The notes: generated by a model from the sequence alone, not told the origin. Positions 40,686-53,293 are shown, numbered from the stretch's first letter. The stretch: DNA of 64,000 nt from Caprimulgus europaeus (GCA_907165065.1 OU015525.1:40778037-40842036); one strand, 5' to 3'. Numbers and translations are program-made.

Positions 40686-40801
40686 TTGTTCCAAGCATAG
40701 AAGCAAATCTAACGTGCCTTCTGGAGCGACTGCAGTCAAAGCTACAGGCACTTACAAGGAAAATGGAGAAGCTAACATGTGGCAAGGGACTACCTGGAGG
40801 C
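40686..40801 (+). other. Candidate internal coding exon with coiled-coil character
   Basis: A pyrimidine-rich tract (CTACCTTCTTTCCTTTGAC, then AAGCTCTCCAG) ends at 40685. The next 116 bases end at GGAGGC|GTAAGC, a good donor. The open frame (two bases, then 38 codons, leaving in phase 0) begins VPSIEANLTCLLERLQSKLQ and continues ALTRKMEKLTCGKGLPGG. The heptad-like leucines and alternating charges suggest a short coiled coil. It would lie in the opposite direction to the RhoGAP relic, so it would belong to another gene whose other exons I cannot place here. I do not recognise the protein. An in-frame stop upstream (TAA near 40648) is consistent with an intron. Confidence 0.38.
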
Positions 40802-42444
40802 GTAAGCTACTGTTTGCCAAATTTTTACCTTAGTTCTTAAAAGCAGAGCATTGAGTGGGTTTGTATTATCCACACTTCACACAGTCCTCCGCTCCAAAAT
40901 AAACTGTGAAGCTCTGATGAACTAGGATCTCATCTGAAATTATTTGAAGGTGACAGCTGCTGACAGGACAGCTCAGCTGAACCATTTCCAAGGGGATCAT
41001 TGCACAAAGTGCAATGGCAAACCTGCACCAGCCTTACTCTGAACTTTTGCAGAGCTGCAGACTGACAGATGACCTTGCCTGCCCTTCCAGAGACAGAATG
41101 AAGTCCTTTTGTAAAAGACAGAAATGCACAAATGCACAGAATCTTATCTGAAAAGGACCGACTAATTCTTGCTTTTGAACACAATTTTCACATGGGGGTG
41201 TGACACTCAGTTAATTGAGGAGCTATTCCAGCTGTTCATCCTGGAACATAAGCTCCAAGAGATGCTGAGAAAGAAGAGTGAGGAAAGGCTTGCCAAGTTC
41301 TTTCTGTCAGGATTTCTCCTGCTCTCCCAAGAAATATTTCTGTGGATATCCCTTTGGCAGCAGTACCACCATCTGAGGTGGGAGGCTTTTCTTTTGAAAT
41401 CTGTCTTTTCTTATATGACATCTTGTGGGCATTTTGTTTGATTCAGTACATGGCCAATGCACCTGACAAACAATCTTTCCATTTTTCCTTATGATGTACC
41501 ATTCTGGGAGAATGTCAGGAAGGGTCACTACTTGGACTCTGTTTCTGCTGGATCCTGTGTCCATAGTGGAGAGAGTTATGACTCAGCACAGGGATTTCTA
41601 GCTAAGAGAAGGAAAATCACTGCTGATATAGAAGCAAGCAGTAGCCTGTTTTTTGCAGACATGGTAGACACTGGAGTGGATTTCTTTTCTACCCCTGGTG
41701 AGAAGACCCTATACATTTCAGCTTTACCTTTACGTCAGAAACTACCCTCATGTATAAGACAGGTTTTTATAGTGTTTGTGGACCTGACATACCTCTGCTG
41801 TTCCATTTTCCAGCATTGTATCTCCCCTACTCCTTGGAGAAGAGAGGGTGGTGTGACCTGAAGTGCTTCAGCTTGATGCTCCCTACCTGCTTCTCCTGCA
41901 TGGCCAGTTTGTTCTTCCAAATGCAGCTCTAGAAAGCAAATGAGTACACCAAGTGACTTCTTGGAAGTGAAAAACAATTAAAGCAAAGCCCACCCAAAGC
42001 TCTATATTTGTTTTCTGCTACATTTGCTGTGCTGAATGGAAACGATCTGGAAAAGAACATCTCAGCCATCAGGTTTTAGAAATCAGAGACAAGGCCCTCA
42101 GGCTTTAGTTCATCTTGAAAAGTAAACTGTTCCTGCCTTGAGAGGCAGTGGATAAGTAGAGGCCATGGGACAAGAGGGGCTGAACAACATTTCTATGTCT
42201 AGCCCTGCCAGAAATGATGCCAAGGTAAGAGCACTACTCTCAAAGCAGCTGCATGATGGGCAAGTGAAGGGCAGATGCTGAACTGAGGCTGTGACATTCT
42301 CTTAGTGAACCCTGACACTCTGAATGTGTGGCAAGCCTTCCACTGTCAGGTCTTCAGCACAGATATTTACCAGAAGCACTCTAAGGAACAGGACCAGAAG
42401 CCCTAGCCTGCAACAGTCCTCAGCCCATCCTCATATCCTCATAC
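40802..42444. other. Region downstream (minus sense) of the RhoGAP relic
   Basis: Several frames are moderately open on both strands. On the minus strand near 41790-41935, a CTTTCTAG acceptor-like site precedes LHLEEQTGHAGEAG in one frame and CIWKNKLAMQEKQVGSIKLK in another. On the plus strand 41457-41861 is open for 134 codons. These may include decayed 3' exons of the RhoGAP gene, but I can assign none of them. Confidence 0.35.
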
Positions 42445-42558
42445 CTGTGGAGCTGGCAAATGGTGCTGGGGACTCCTTGGCTGAGGGACTGAGAGGGCCA
42501 GCCATCCTCTAAATATTTCCCTGCAGTCCTCTATGAGAAACTCCACCAGTCCCTTCAC
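42445..42558 (-). pseudogene. RhoGAP relic, exon-like block 4
   Basis: It begins after GGTTTGATGTGTGCAG with VKGLVEFLIEDCREIF, the last helix of the domain. The frame stays open for about 38 codons to CCACAG|GTATGA, a plausible donor. This block has no internal stop and is the best-preserved part. Any C-terminal tail beyond it was not identified. Confidence 0.78.
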
Positions 42559-42767
42559 CTGCACACATCAAACCATTGTTTTCAACCCAGGCGGCTGAAA
42601 ACAGACCAAATGGCCTTTCCCATTCCTGACTATTGCTTTTGTGAGGCTGCTCTTCCAGGAAGCTATTCCACAAGCATTTGCTCAAGAAAGCAGGCAGCAA
42701 GGTACCTCCGAACAGCAAAGCTCTGATGGGCCCGCAAAGCTGTAGCTGTGTGGTCAATACAAAGTAC

Positions 42768-42963
42768 CTTCTCAGTCACCTCCATCAGCAATTCCAGTGG
42801 GAGAAGGTGGTCTTTGACCAGGCTCAGCAGATTTGGCCCAATGAGAAACAGGGTTGCTGGCAGTCACCCTGCTGGTTGCAGAATTTTGCTGATGTTGTGG
42901 ACCAGGGAGAGCAACAGTTTGAGGAAGAGTAGGAGGCTGGCTGCAGGCAACCTGTTGGCCACC
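42768..42963 (-). pseudogene. RhoGAP relic, exon-like block 3
   Basis: The acceptor CCTGTTCTGTCAG precedes VANRLPAASLLLFLKLLLSL and VHNISK, the conserved LP-ANL-LL-LL--L--IS helix of RhoGAP domains. An in-frame TGA follows. The neighbouring frame restores VTASN, and the first frame returns with LIGPNLLSL and DHLLPLELLMEVTEK. The block ends GAGAAG|GTACTT. The N in IGPNLL corresponds to the conserved asparagine of the domain. Confidence 0.8.
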
Positions 42964-43250
42964 CTGACAGAACAGGAATATAACATTAATAAATTAGATA
43001 TTGTCAATACATGTCACCCAGGCTTTGCTAAGGCAGGTGGAAGCCAGCAGGGTGTTGTGTAGTTTTCCAGGTGCCCTAAGCCAGTTTTCAATGCTCCTGC
43101 ACTTCAGGAAGGCAGCATTATGTTGTTTTCCTGCTCCTGACTTCACCCAAGCCCATCTCAAAGGAAGGTCCCCAGTCACGCCTGGTCCACAGCAGAGGGA
43201 TGACCTTCACTGAGATACTGTCACCTCTCTCCCCTTCTGACAAGAGTCAC

Positions 43251-43478
43251 CTCATGGAGCAATCTCCAGAGCCTTCAGGAAGTGTTCCATCTAGAGAAAT
43301 GTTTCCCTGTGCCACTATCCCCTGAAATTCACCTTCACAATGATGGCCAGCAGGTTTACAGTCTTGCTTCCCAGGTGAATATCCCCACCACTGTTGAAGA
43401 CCTCCCTCAGCTCCTCGCCACAAGCCTGAATATTCCCTCTGTGGATGGTCCTTGCTCCTGCAGGATAGCCAGCAGGTC
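43251..43478 (-). pseudogene. RhoGAP relic, exon-like block 2 (arginine finger)
   Basis: It begins after CTGTGTCCCCTGCAG with DLLAILQEQGPSTEGIFR, the arginine-finger helix region. A one-base indel after LVA moves the match to ELREVFNSGGDIHLGSK and TVNLLAIIVKVNFRG, after which TAG appears. A third frame shows MEHFLKALEIAP, like the E-W-ALE segment of the family. The block probably ends at CATGAG|GTGACT. Three frames in one exon are clear decay. Confidence 0.8.
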
Positions 43479-43750
43479 CTGCAGGGGACACAGGACAGTT
43501 GCTTGGCTGAAGACAAGACACCTGAGGCAGGTGAACTTTCTTCAGATACAGGAGCATAATGAGACAGCTCTGTTTTCCTTGGGGCAGGATTGAGGGGTGG
43601 CTGCAGGCAGGTGATGTGAGACATGGGGAGGAGCCAGCTTTGGCCCCAAACCTCACTCACTTGGATGGGTGGACTCAGGGTGCCTCTGCTGGGGGTACCA
43701 CCCAGCAGGAGAAGCCAGAGGGATGGGACACCCTCACCACACTTGCTTAC

Positions 43751-43902
43751 CTGGAAGGGCTGGGACAGTGTGCTGTCCTTCCTGCAGAGAGCTGCCAGGG
43801 GCTGGCCAAAGAGAGCCGCTCTGCAGCCAGATCCTGAATGCCTGGTGCCTCTGCGGCAGCCGAGGTCCACCAGAGTGCAAAGGGCCAGGGCAGTCCCCTC
43901 CA
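43751..43902 (-). pseudogene. RhoGAP relic, exon-like block 1
   Basis: The acceptor TTCTGGTCTTTATCTAG lies just outside 43902. The first frame reads GLPWPFALWWTSAAAE, and after a frameshift another reads ALFGQPLAALCRKDSTLSQP. The block ends CCAG|GTAAGC, a strong donor, in phase 0. This corresponds to the segment just before and at the start of the RhoGAP domain. Confidence 0.75.
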
Positions 43903-46652
43903 CTAGATAAAGACCAGAACTTATATGACATTGCCTGTCATAGAAGTTTTAGAAATGTAGGGGGAAAATCCATATTTTTTATTATATATACCACACTTCC
44001 CTGCAAGCTACTAAAAGGCATTCAGTCTCATTTTTCATTCGAATGTCACCCCTCTTCATGGTGTTGATCTTATGTGTAACATTAGATCAGGTTTTACTCC
44101 CACATAGATTATTAGGTAGTAGATAGCATAGATTATCAGACACTAAGTACCAGATTACATGCATTAATTGAGCTAATATAAGTGAAAGGAATTTGCATTT
44201 AGCAACTCAGTCAAAGGATAAAGATTAACTATTGAACTCAGTGGGCTATTGATCAGCAGATTTAATTCACCATGTTAAAAGAAAGTTATATGAGCAAGGC
44301 ATATTCTATCTTGTCTAAGCAATGACTGTTTTAGGAGGTGAAAAGATAAATAAATTATACACTCCCCTCAAAAAAAAAGAGAAAAAAAGATTAAACTTCT
44401 AGAGCAATGGGGCTTTTATTCACCTAGTAAATTTCCTTATATTATTCCCATTCAGTAAGTCACTTTTTCTGACATTGTACTTTTAGCCGGTAGCAGTAAG
44501 GGACTCTTCCAGGAAAAAAATAAACAAACCAAAAACTTGTTGTACAGCTGTGCTGTGCTATGGAAGATGCAGAAATCCCCCCTAATCCAGAATTTTTCAC
44601 TTATATCCAAAAACATGCAGTGTATTTTTACTTGACAATCTACAGAAGCTTATCTCATGCACAGAGAAACCTGTGACAACAGAGTGGTTGGCAACTCTGC
44701 TTCAAAGTCAAGAAAGGATGTGATTAAGGTTCCCTGTGCAGGCTTCATGAAACCTCTTTCTGTGCACTTTTTATGACATTGCCTTTCATGAGGCGTGCAT
44801 ACACAGCTCGTTTCACAGGGCACGAGTGCGCTCTGCCTTAGATGGGCAGTGATCGCTGACAGAGGAATTACTTCATGTTTTGCGCTTTCTGCATTGCTCA
44901 GAGTGCATCCCACCTTCACTGCCCCACTCCGAAGCAGAGCACATCGCCTCACTGCCCATTCCAGTCTGTTCTCCTCTACATCAGATTTTTTATCTCATCC
45001 ATCCCTGACCCCACCTTCTAGTCTTCTCATCTTAAGTCTCAAGTTTCTCAGCCAGGCTCAGCCTTATCTGATCTCCAACTCCCATATGACCATTCCAGGC
45101 TGACTGACATTGCGGTTGCTTCTGCAGATGGACCCTTTGTTAACATAGACAAGCTAGTTTTCAACTAATTAACATAGGTAGTATTAAGAGTGAAACTGTG
45201 ACTGAAAACCTGCTAAGGCACTGAGCAAACACTTAGTAGACACCTTGGGCTGAACCCTATGTCGCCAGTGTTCAATGCTGATATGGCACTGCAGTGTTTG
45301 CGGGCTGCCTCTCCCATTCCCAGTGTTGACTGCTCTTCCAATGCCAATGCCCAGTTTCTGTCTCCTCTGCATACAAACTAGGGATTTCTTTTTCCTCAGT
45401 GCTGTCTGGATGTCATCATGAGAGGTCACATCAAACCTTTTCTAGACAGCAGCAGAAATGGCAGTAATATTGTTATTCATCTCTGTGTCTCCAAACCAGC
45501 TGATTGCCTTTATAGCAGGGTTTCCATTTTGTCTCAAGAGCAGAAACATCAACGTGTTCAGTCTAGGTAATACTCACACATGTTGGGCCCCAGACACTAG
45601 CTAAAAGTCAAAACCCAAGCTGCTGTATGATACTGCCTTGACATTTTGTGAGACGCCCATGCAGAAAGCAGAAGCTTGCAAGAGTCCGTCCATCAGAGGA
45701 GAAGAGTTCTAAGTCAGACTGGTTCTAAGCCTGCAGCTCTGAGCCTTGCCCAGCTAACATGTGCAGAGGCCTTTTGAAAAAATGCGGTGCAAAAGGGAAA
45801 GCTCGGTGCAAACGAACACATGATAATCAATGTCCATGCAGTAAACGCTTATATTCAGAATGACATAAGCTCATTTTACATTTGCTTACCCAGGATTTAC
45901 TGTGTCAAAATTAATACCTAAATACAACATTTTCTTCAGCTTTTCCATAAAGTTTAATTCCAATCTCCAGCTTTTATTACTTTGCAATTAGTCATGCATG
46001 TTGCTTTCATAAAAGCTATATCCTGGGAGAAAAACTCCCTAAATAAACCCTAATTTAGTCCCTCAGAAGAAATTTGGCAACTACCTCAGATGATTAAATG
46101 GTGATTAAGTAGCTGCCTAAAACTGAGAAGTAAGATACTGCTCTGTGGCCTCTGAATCTTTCTTGTAAAGAGCTAAGACTTGTGTTATCCCAATTACCCA
46201 GGGAGGAAGTCAACCCACTGCATGATGCATGGTGGAAATAAGACTTCACACTTCCCTTATCTTCCTACCTTGCAAATGTAAAGTATGTCTGGCTCCATGT
46301 TTTATTGCTTTCATTCTCAGCCTGTAAGGAGCCCTCAGGTCTCATGCTTCTTCCCCTGCCATGTGTCACTGGGTAGCCAGGGCCAACACGGTTCAAGAAG
46401 CTACAGCCCTGGTGGGATGCCTGAGCCTATTCTCACTAGAAGACTTACTTGAAAAGTTTCCATCAATCTGTTTATCAGATTTGGGATTCAATTAGCACTT
46501 TCATTTGAAGTATTTGCTTCACTCAAAACTGGGTTTTGTTTGTTTATGTTTTTCTTGTGGTAAGAAAAGTTTTTGGCAGATTTCAGCCAAGCTCTGGGGA
46601 AAAATTTTCAGAAACTCCTTGCCAGATATACATACATATGTCTAAACCTGAT

Positions 46653-46716
46653 GGTTTGGGGTTTGTTTGGTTTTGTTGGTTTTTGTTTGGGTTTTTGTTT
46701 TTGGTTTTTTTTTCAG
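46653..46716 (+). repeat. T/G-rich low-complexity tract
   Basis: Irregular TTTGG/TTTTGTT units make an almost pure T+G stretch of about 60 bases, ending in nine T then CAG. This is probably slippage-derived. It resembles a long polypyrimidine-like acceptor only superficially, since it is G-interrupted. Confidence 0.85.
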
Positions 46717-49700
46717 AAGGAAACTGAAACGATTTTTCCATTCAGCAATACACTGTGTGGGTTGAGGGTATGGAGCTCTCCTATAAATTTTTATTTCCAC
46801 AAAATATATTTTTCTCCTTCTCCCATTTGAAAGTTGATATGCTGTTAACTGTATTGAGGTTGCTGCTGTTTTCTCCAGTTTGTGCTTGACCTGATGTACG
46901 CAGCCGGGTCTCCTGGTTTTCCCCTGGCAAACCCAGGAGAACTCTGTCAGGGACTGCCAGAGTGGGTTCCAGCTGCATAGATAGAGCAATGAGTGAGATC
47001 AGAAACTTCTTCATAAGGGAAGTGCAGGGTCTACCTAAAGACTAACCTACCCATACTTAATGAATGGCATGATACAAAACCTCTGCCTCATGAAACCAAG
47101 TTTTTTCCTTTCCAAAGTTTGGAGGATCAGCTGACAAAAAGAACTCCCACCAGAGGAGAAGAGCAACTCAAGCCAGCTATGTGCATGCAGTCATCATATC
47201 CTGAGGGGGTATCTGCAAGGACTTTTTAGTTATGGTGTAGTTAGTATTGATTGTGATAGATATTAGGAAGTTTTAACTTACCACTGAAATTGTATTAAAT
47301 GCTATGATGTCATAGTTACTTAATAACTGCATGATGTGAGAGGTTACTTGTGATCTCAGGCACAAGGTAGTAGAGACAGAAGTATATGCTTACCCAGAAA
47401 AGGAATTCTACTAGAAATTAAATGTCCAAATAGGTGTTTATGATTTTCTGTCTGTTTACTGGCAATTAGTTTTTTAATTGCTAAAGATTACTGGTTTTGT
47501 ACTATGTACTCCCTCTGCAGGGAGAAAGAGGTTTCACATGTGATGGGACAGAAAATCTAAACACAATGTGTAACAAAGACATAATTCATTTACAGCAATC
47601 TCAGTCTCAGTTTCTTTAATTGTCTGTGCATTAACTTTACCAATGCATGTTTTTCCTGTCTTTAAACAAGAAAACATTGATCTGAGAAGGAAGCAATAAA
47701 AGAAGAAGTAGTGGCCATGCAATACAAAAGATTTACATATGCTCTGTAATCAGAAATCAAGCACCTAAAAGCCAAATAAATAGGATTCCTACACCACTTT
47801 GGCTGATTGTTCTGTTTTTAATCTGGATGGACTTCATGAGGAAAATCCTTGTGGCCTTCAGTTCTCTGCTGAACTCAAGAACAAAAATGCCATAGTGAAG
47901 CCAGTTATAACTGTAACTTATCCCGCTTGCCAGGCCATTAGACACTAGTGAGCCACATCTACTAGATAGCATGTAAATAAGTGTAATTGACAGAAAAATA
48001 TTCTCAGGCATGTGTGCTAGCTCTCTCAGGAAATCTGACTTCCTTATTCTCATCTGGGGTGAGAACAATGCTTGTTTGCTGTTGTGAATTGCACAGCCTG
48101 GGCTAGGTGGGTGGGCCACTGAGCAGATAAATCCCGTGGGCAAGGGGAAGCAGGAAGCTTCAAGAAAGGCAGCAAGCAGGGGAGGCTGGAGTCAGGGGCA
48201 TGGCCAGGGACTGTCACTTCAGCAGTGATTTCTATGGGTTTAATGGGAGAAAGGGGCTCTGGGGTTTCCAGGCAAGTTGAATGAATTAGTGGGAGGTTAG
48301 TTTAGTTCCTTTTTGGAAATGACTTTCAGAGGGAAGTTGTTTTGCTCTTTCTTTGGTAGGTTAGAGGTATAGAAAAGAAAAAGCTAAACTTCAAGAAATG
48401 AACCCAGCCTTCAAAAATTTGCTGAGGAGGGGCCACTTTATTTTTTACATCTTTTTCACCTTGCATGCTCCACCAAGCAGATGGGAGGTTTTTTTGTTCT
48501 AGTTTAGGCTTCATGTCCTAAAGCCCACCCTGTGGAGACTGAGAAACTTTTGGCCAATCCTTTCCTAGAAGAGATGGTGCAGCTGTACTTCAAAGTTCTG
48601 TCTGATGCAGGATCCCTCACAAACAGGTTTAATACTTTTTGCATAATAATGTGAAGGAAAGATATTGAGGCAACGAGGGGGTAATTTTTTTTTCTTTAAG
48701 GATGTGGTATAATGTGAATAGAATACATTTCAACTGGCATTAGCTATATAAGATCTAGCTTGTCCTCTAGGTTGCCTGTATAGTCAGTAGAGAAAAACAA
48801 GTTGGGTGACAGAACAATTCACATAATCGTATGAGCAGATAAATGCAATCCAGAGGTTTCACTCTGCTTCCCCTGACTATAGACAGGGCCTAATTACTGG
48901 GAATTACAAAGGTAGGTGATATGAATCACATATGAGCTGTCTCAACTTGAAAAATGTACATGGATTTGATACAGCTCTCCAAAATATAAGTTGCATCATG
49001 AGGTGCCTCAACATCAGGCTGCAGGGTAGTGATTGCAGTCATGTTACTGCATTTTTTAAAAATACACAGTCATGCTTCCTCGATAACTGAGTGCAAGATC
49101 CTGCTTATTATGAAATGTATACGCCTAACTGCCTGTGCAATATATGAAGCTCTCAGTCCTGACTGTCTGTTGCTATCCACAAAATGCTTGGCTTTAGGAT
49201 AAAGCCATTTGTCTCTAAAATAGTCTTCCATTCTCACAAAGCAGTGATAGCACTTGGAATTAGTGCTAGGCAGTTTTGGAAAGTGTGAAAGGGAGCAAAA
49301 AAACCCACTCCTTACAGCTGCAATCAGCCATGATGCTTTCAAGCAACTCAACCAGCAACTTTCAGCCTGGCTCTTCCCATCCTCCTTACAATATCTACCG
49401 AGATACCACTATGCTCTTCTTTATTCCCCAGCTCTCCCACTGCAATTTTCATCCTGTATTAGTTAGTGGCAGTGCTGTCAAAAGCCCTGTGCAAAACAAC
49501 TCCCTCTTGGCATGGGGGACCCTCCTCCCAGTGCTCTGCTCCCCAGCTGCTTTGAAATGATGAAAATTAGAGACTTGGCTGAACCACACACAAAGAATTC
49601 TAGTGCTGTCTCAAAGTAGAAAGTATTTCAACAAGAATGTGCTACATCTCAAAAGCATATTAAACACAAATTACTTTCCATAACATAACAGCACTGATAG

Positions 49701-52700
49701 TCTTCTCTGAGTTGGTCTTCTCTGCCTGAAACACATGAGCATCACTTAATATGAATGAGAAAGTTACATGACATCCAAATCACAGTTTCTAAACTCAGAT
49801 TCTGTTCTGACCAAAGGTGGTAAAAATCTGAAGTAATTTCATTGCTATAACTATTCGTGGTTCAAGGCAGCATAACAGGGAATACAATATATTCCAGCAA
49901 GCACTGCTAGTCTTTGCTTTAACAATACATTTTAATTTTATGGAGAAATTTAGCTAACGCAATTTAAAGAGGAAGACAGAACTAGAATGTGGAAACAAGT
50001 CACTTTCAAATGAATGCATATATAATAGCTCCCCATGAAGCAGCTTGCTCATCCAGAACAGGGTTGTTTTGGGTTTTTTTTAATTTTAGCTAATGTTGAT
50101 TTAAGTACCATTTTAGTGACTGTGAAATAAATTTAACACTTGATTAATTTTTATTGTGATTAATTATTCCAATATTTCTTAAGCTTGTTGTGTTAGATTC
50201 TGATTTCACTTACATTTTGTTTTCCATTACTTTAATTTCATTAGCCCCAAATAAATTATTCCATATTTTTGTCAAGATAATTTGGAACAAAACTAGGCCT
50301 TGTATACTTTTTAAAATAATTTAAAAGTGCATAATACAACTGCTATTCACATCTCCTTTTATTTATTCTGAAAACAGGAAAAACCTAGCAACTCCAAGGA
50401 GCTGAACAGCATGAAAAGCATGATTTAAACACTACCAAAATGCATGTCTAAAGAGGTGATTTTAATGTAATTAATTTTCAACTTTATTGGGTAAACTGTT
50501 GAAAGCCAACACAAGAGAAGCCATGAGGACAAGTCTGTTCAAAAGAGGTTTCCTGGAGGCTGGGTTAAGGCTTGACCTTCAACCCTAGAATCACATAATT
50601 CTATTAGAATCTTAAAAAATAAAAAGTTAAACCATAAAAATTTGTAAATGAGGACTAAGCACAGTCCTTACATAGTTCTGATTCTGCAGCCTGCATTTAT
50701 CAGCCACTGAACTAGGATCCTCCTTCGCCCCAGCAAAGATGCAGAGCTGAGCCTCCACAAGTAAGACTTTTTTTCCCCAGGAGTGAATAACTCTTTTCTC
50801 AGGAATAAGTCTCTCCAAAAATGTCCAGGTGGTAACATTACCTAAGCAACATTCTACAGTGATGCTAAATTTGCAAGGTGCCCATGGAAAGGGGTAGGTA
50901 GAAAGACATCTGTGTTTCAATGATTCTTTGTTGACAGTTAGAATTATCAGCAATAACAAGACAGGAAAAGTAATGTTTCCTTGTGGATATAGCTTATCAC
51001 GTCTTTCACTGATAATATATTATCATCCAAGCCTTCACAAAATGAATAATTTAGATGCAATCTGAACACCCCTATACGTCTCACAAGTTCATGATGTCAT
51101 GTAAGGGCTCAGGAAGTGAAGCATGATTAAGTCCAATGGGAAATGCAAAGAGCTCAGTTATGATGACAAAGCTGCATGGACCCATTTCAGACCCATAAAA
51201 CACACCTAACAGAGAAGAACACAATGAGAACTTGGGCTGGACCACAGGAGGAGACTTTCTCAAAGAGCCAGAAATGCCCAGCCATGTTTGAACTTGCTCA
51301 GTAAAGCATATAACTGCATTTCTAAGCTCATGGTTTCTATATGAGAGCTCTGTGGTTTTCAGTGTATTGGTTAACAGCCACATGACATTCTGGATTTACA
51401 AACCCTATAAGGTTTTACTGCCATATTATTTCATAATATATATCTATAGATACACATAGAGACATTTCTCTGACTCAAAACATGTAAAATAAGACTGAAA
51501 CCACACATTACTGTAAGACAGGTGAAGAACCAAGTAAGTGAGCCACAGAATTGGTTGTGCAGGCTCACTAAAGCAACTCGTATAACTAGGCAAACAGAGG
51601 AGTAATGGTGATGTGGCAGCTGTCTGTAACAGGTCAGTGAATTCAGGACAGGCAGGTAGCAGAAGGTGGTTTGCACTTTGGAGGCACAACCACCAGAAAC
51701 AAACATCTCGCCCTTGCTAGAAAGTGAACTGTTCAAATATGACCAGCTGTTAACATACTTTATTTAATATACGTACTTCTGTGGCTAGAAGAAGCTATAC
51801 CATGCATGCTCTGAGGTTTGCAAAGTGTCTGTACCTGCTAATGGGAATAGCTGAAAAAAAAAAGGCAGACTTCTGCTTCTCCTAGCAGTGTTTCGCTATG
51901 CAAGAGGCAATTCTCTTGTAGCTCCTCAGGCAGGATACAGTTCCTTAGTGCCAGGAGAACATGAAAGGATTAGATCTTAAGGAACAAGTTCATGCATAGG
52001 ATCAGTCTGCCCTCGAGTGTGAACATCTGGGATGCTCCAGCAATCACTAACACAGAACCACTCCAATGCATAAACTAATCTGTTCCACTTTTCTGACAAG
52101 TAGTTTTCAAAAACAGTGAACTTTTGTAGGTATTTGAATTTCAGCCCATTCTTCGAAAGAATATTAATTTTTGTCTAGTTCTGCATAGTGTTTTCACTGC
52201 ACAACACTGTTTGAAACAAGTTTAATAACACTGCTACTACAAATAGTTTATGCAATAATTGGCACAGGTCCCCTTCTCTTTAGATTTGTTTTCCAGTCTG
52301 ACCTCCAGTTATTCAACTTAGATTTATTTCTCTTACTGGATTCCTCCAGCAATTCCATTTCCCATCAAATAGAGCTCTTACAGCCAGCATTAACAACAGA
52401 AGACTAGTTGCATTGCATGAAAAAGAAGAACATTTATTGAACTATGATAACAAAAATATATTTGGTTTACCTCTTCAGTCATTTTAGCATCTGTTTTTAC
52501 TGAAGTCCTATTAATTCACAGCCCGTGATTCTTTTATTTTTGCAAATCCTTCTGCTGCTTGTGAAGGGTTTTAGTGTTCACCACAGTTCTGAACTGTTAA
52601 TGTACCCATCTTTTCACTCTTTTCAATCCACCTCAACCACCAGATGCTTCAGAGGATATTTCCACTAAACAGATTCCATCAGCATTGACTGTTTCCCACA

Positions 52701-53023
52701 TCAAATGTTTAATGTGCACTGTCAGATTTAATCATGTGTTTGCTTGAATAAGATCCACTATTGTCTTTGATGGTATTTCAAAAAGACAGGTAAGCAAGGT
52801 TTCTTAGTTTACAGATTAGTGAATGTTTTTGATAAACTGTGCTGTTTGTAGTCTAATAACAATAAGCTTTTAATTAATAAGAATCTTGGAGAATTCTGAA
52901 TGGTACAGGATAAAGCACTTTCAGCCAGCACTTTCCACTCTGACTTGCTCCAGCACTTCTTGCCTGCCCTGTGGAGCAAGTCTAAATACACAATGCATGG
53001 AAGCATCAGTTACTGCCTATGTA

Positions 53024-53052
53024 ATACATACATACATACATACATACATATA
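53024..53052. repeat. (ATAC)n microsatellite
   Basis: About seven perfect tetranucleotide units. Confidence 0.95.
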
Positions 53053-53099
53053 GAGATCCTTGAAGTACTGACTAAAACAATTTTGGCTCAGGCAATGTA

Positions 53100-53290
53100 G
53101 TGTGACAAATTTACACATGGACATTTGCTTTAAACACTTCCTGGACAAATTCACCTCTGTTGAGCTCCACCACCAGCATGTTAAAGTGCTTGTTAAGACT
53201 GCATGTAGCCCTCTGGTGACTGCGTTGATGGATGATAGCTCTCTAGTGTGCGAAGAGATCGAGCGCCTCGGGCTGATTCTTTCATGTGTT
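53100..53290 (+). other. CpG-bearing open patch, unidentified
   Basis: In an AT-rich neighbourhood this patch carries several CpGs close together (GCGAAGAGATCGAGCGCCTC at about 53249-53268). It is open on the plus strand (…LVKTACSPLVTALMDDSS and LVCEEIERLGLIL) and also on the minus strand. It could be a conserved element, a young fragment of an unclassified transposon, or a decayed exon. I recognise no family. Confidence 0.3.
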
Positions 53291-53293
53291 AGC

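Larger units (their letters stand above)
42445..43902 (-). pseudogene. RhoGAP-domain pseudogene, TAGAP/ARHGAP20-like
   Basis: Four exon-like blocks on the minus strand spell one RhoGAP domain in order, each with usable splice sites. RhoGAP domains speed GTP hydrolysis by Rho-family GTPases through an arginine finger, here the R of GPSTEGIFR (codon at 43425-43427). Block 1 (43902-43751) gives RAALFGQPLAALCRKDSTLS. Block 2 (43478-43251) gives DLLAILQEQGPSTEGIFR, then ELREVFNSGGDIHLGSKTVN. Block 3 (42963-42768) gives VANRLPAASLLLFLKLLLSL and PLELLMEVTEK. Block 4 (42558-42445) gives VKGLVEFLIEDCREIF. The order and the K|V junction fit the TAGAP/ARHGAP20 group. Blocks 1, 2 and 3 each need frame changes, and stops occur after FRLVARS, after VNFRG and inside block 3, so the gene is dead or badly sequenced. 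The family name is from memory of its motifs; paralogues such as other short RhoGAPs are possible. Confidence 0.82.

Noticed and set aside
43247-43903. 218-codon continuous minus-strand frame over the RhoGAP relic
   Set aside because: Only part of it is in the protein-like frame of each block. It runs through introns, and the domain match switches frames, so the continuous frame is not the product.
47757-48143. 128-codon minus-strand open frame
   Set aside because: No domain, poor protein character, no splice or start context. The length is compatible with chance in 64 kb.
50571-50612. CR1-like tail ACCTTCAACCC…ATCACATAATTCTAT
   Set aside because: Only short pieces match and the order of blocks is wrong. 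Too weak to call.
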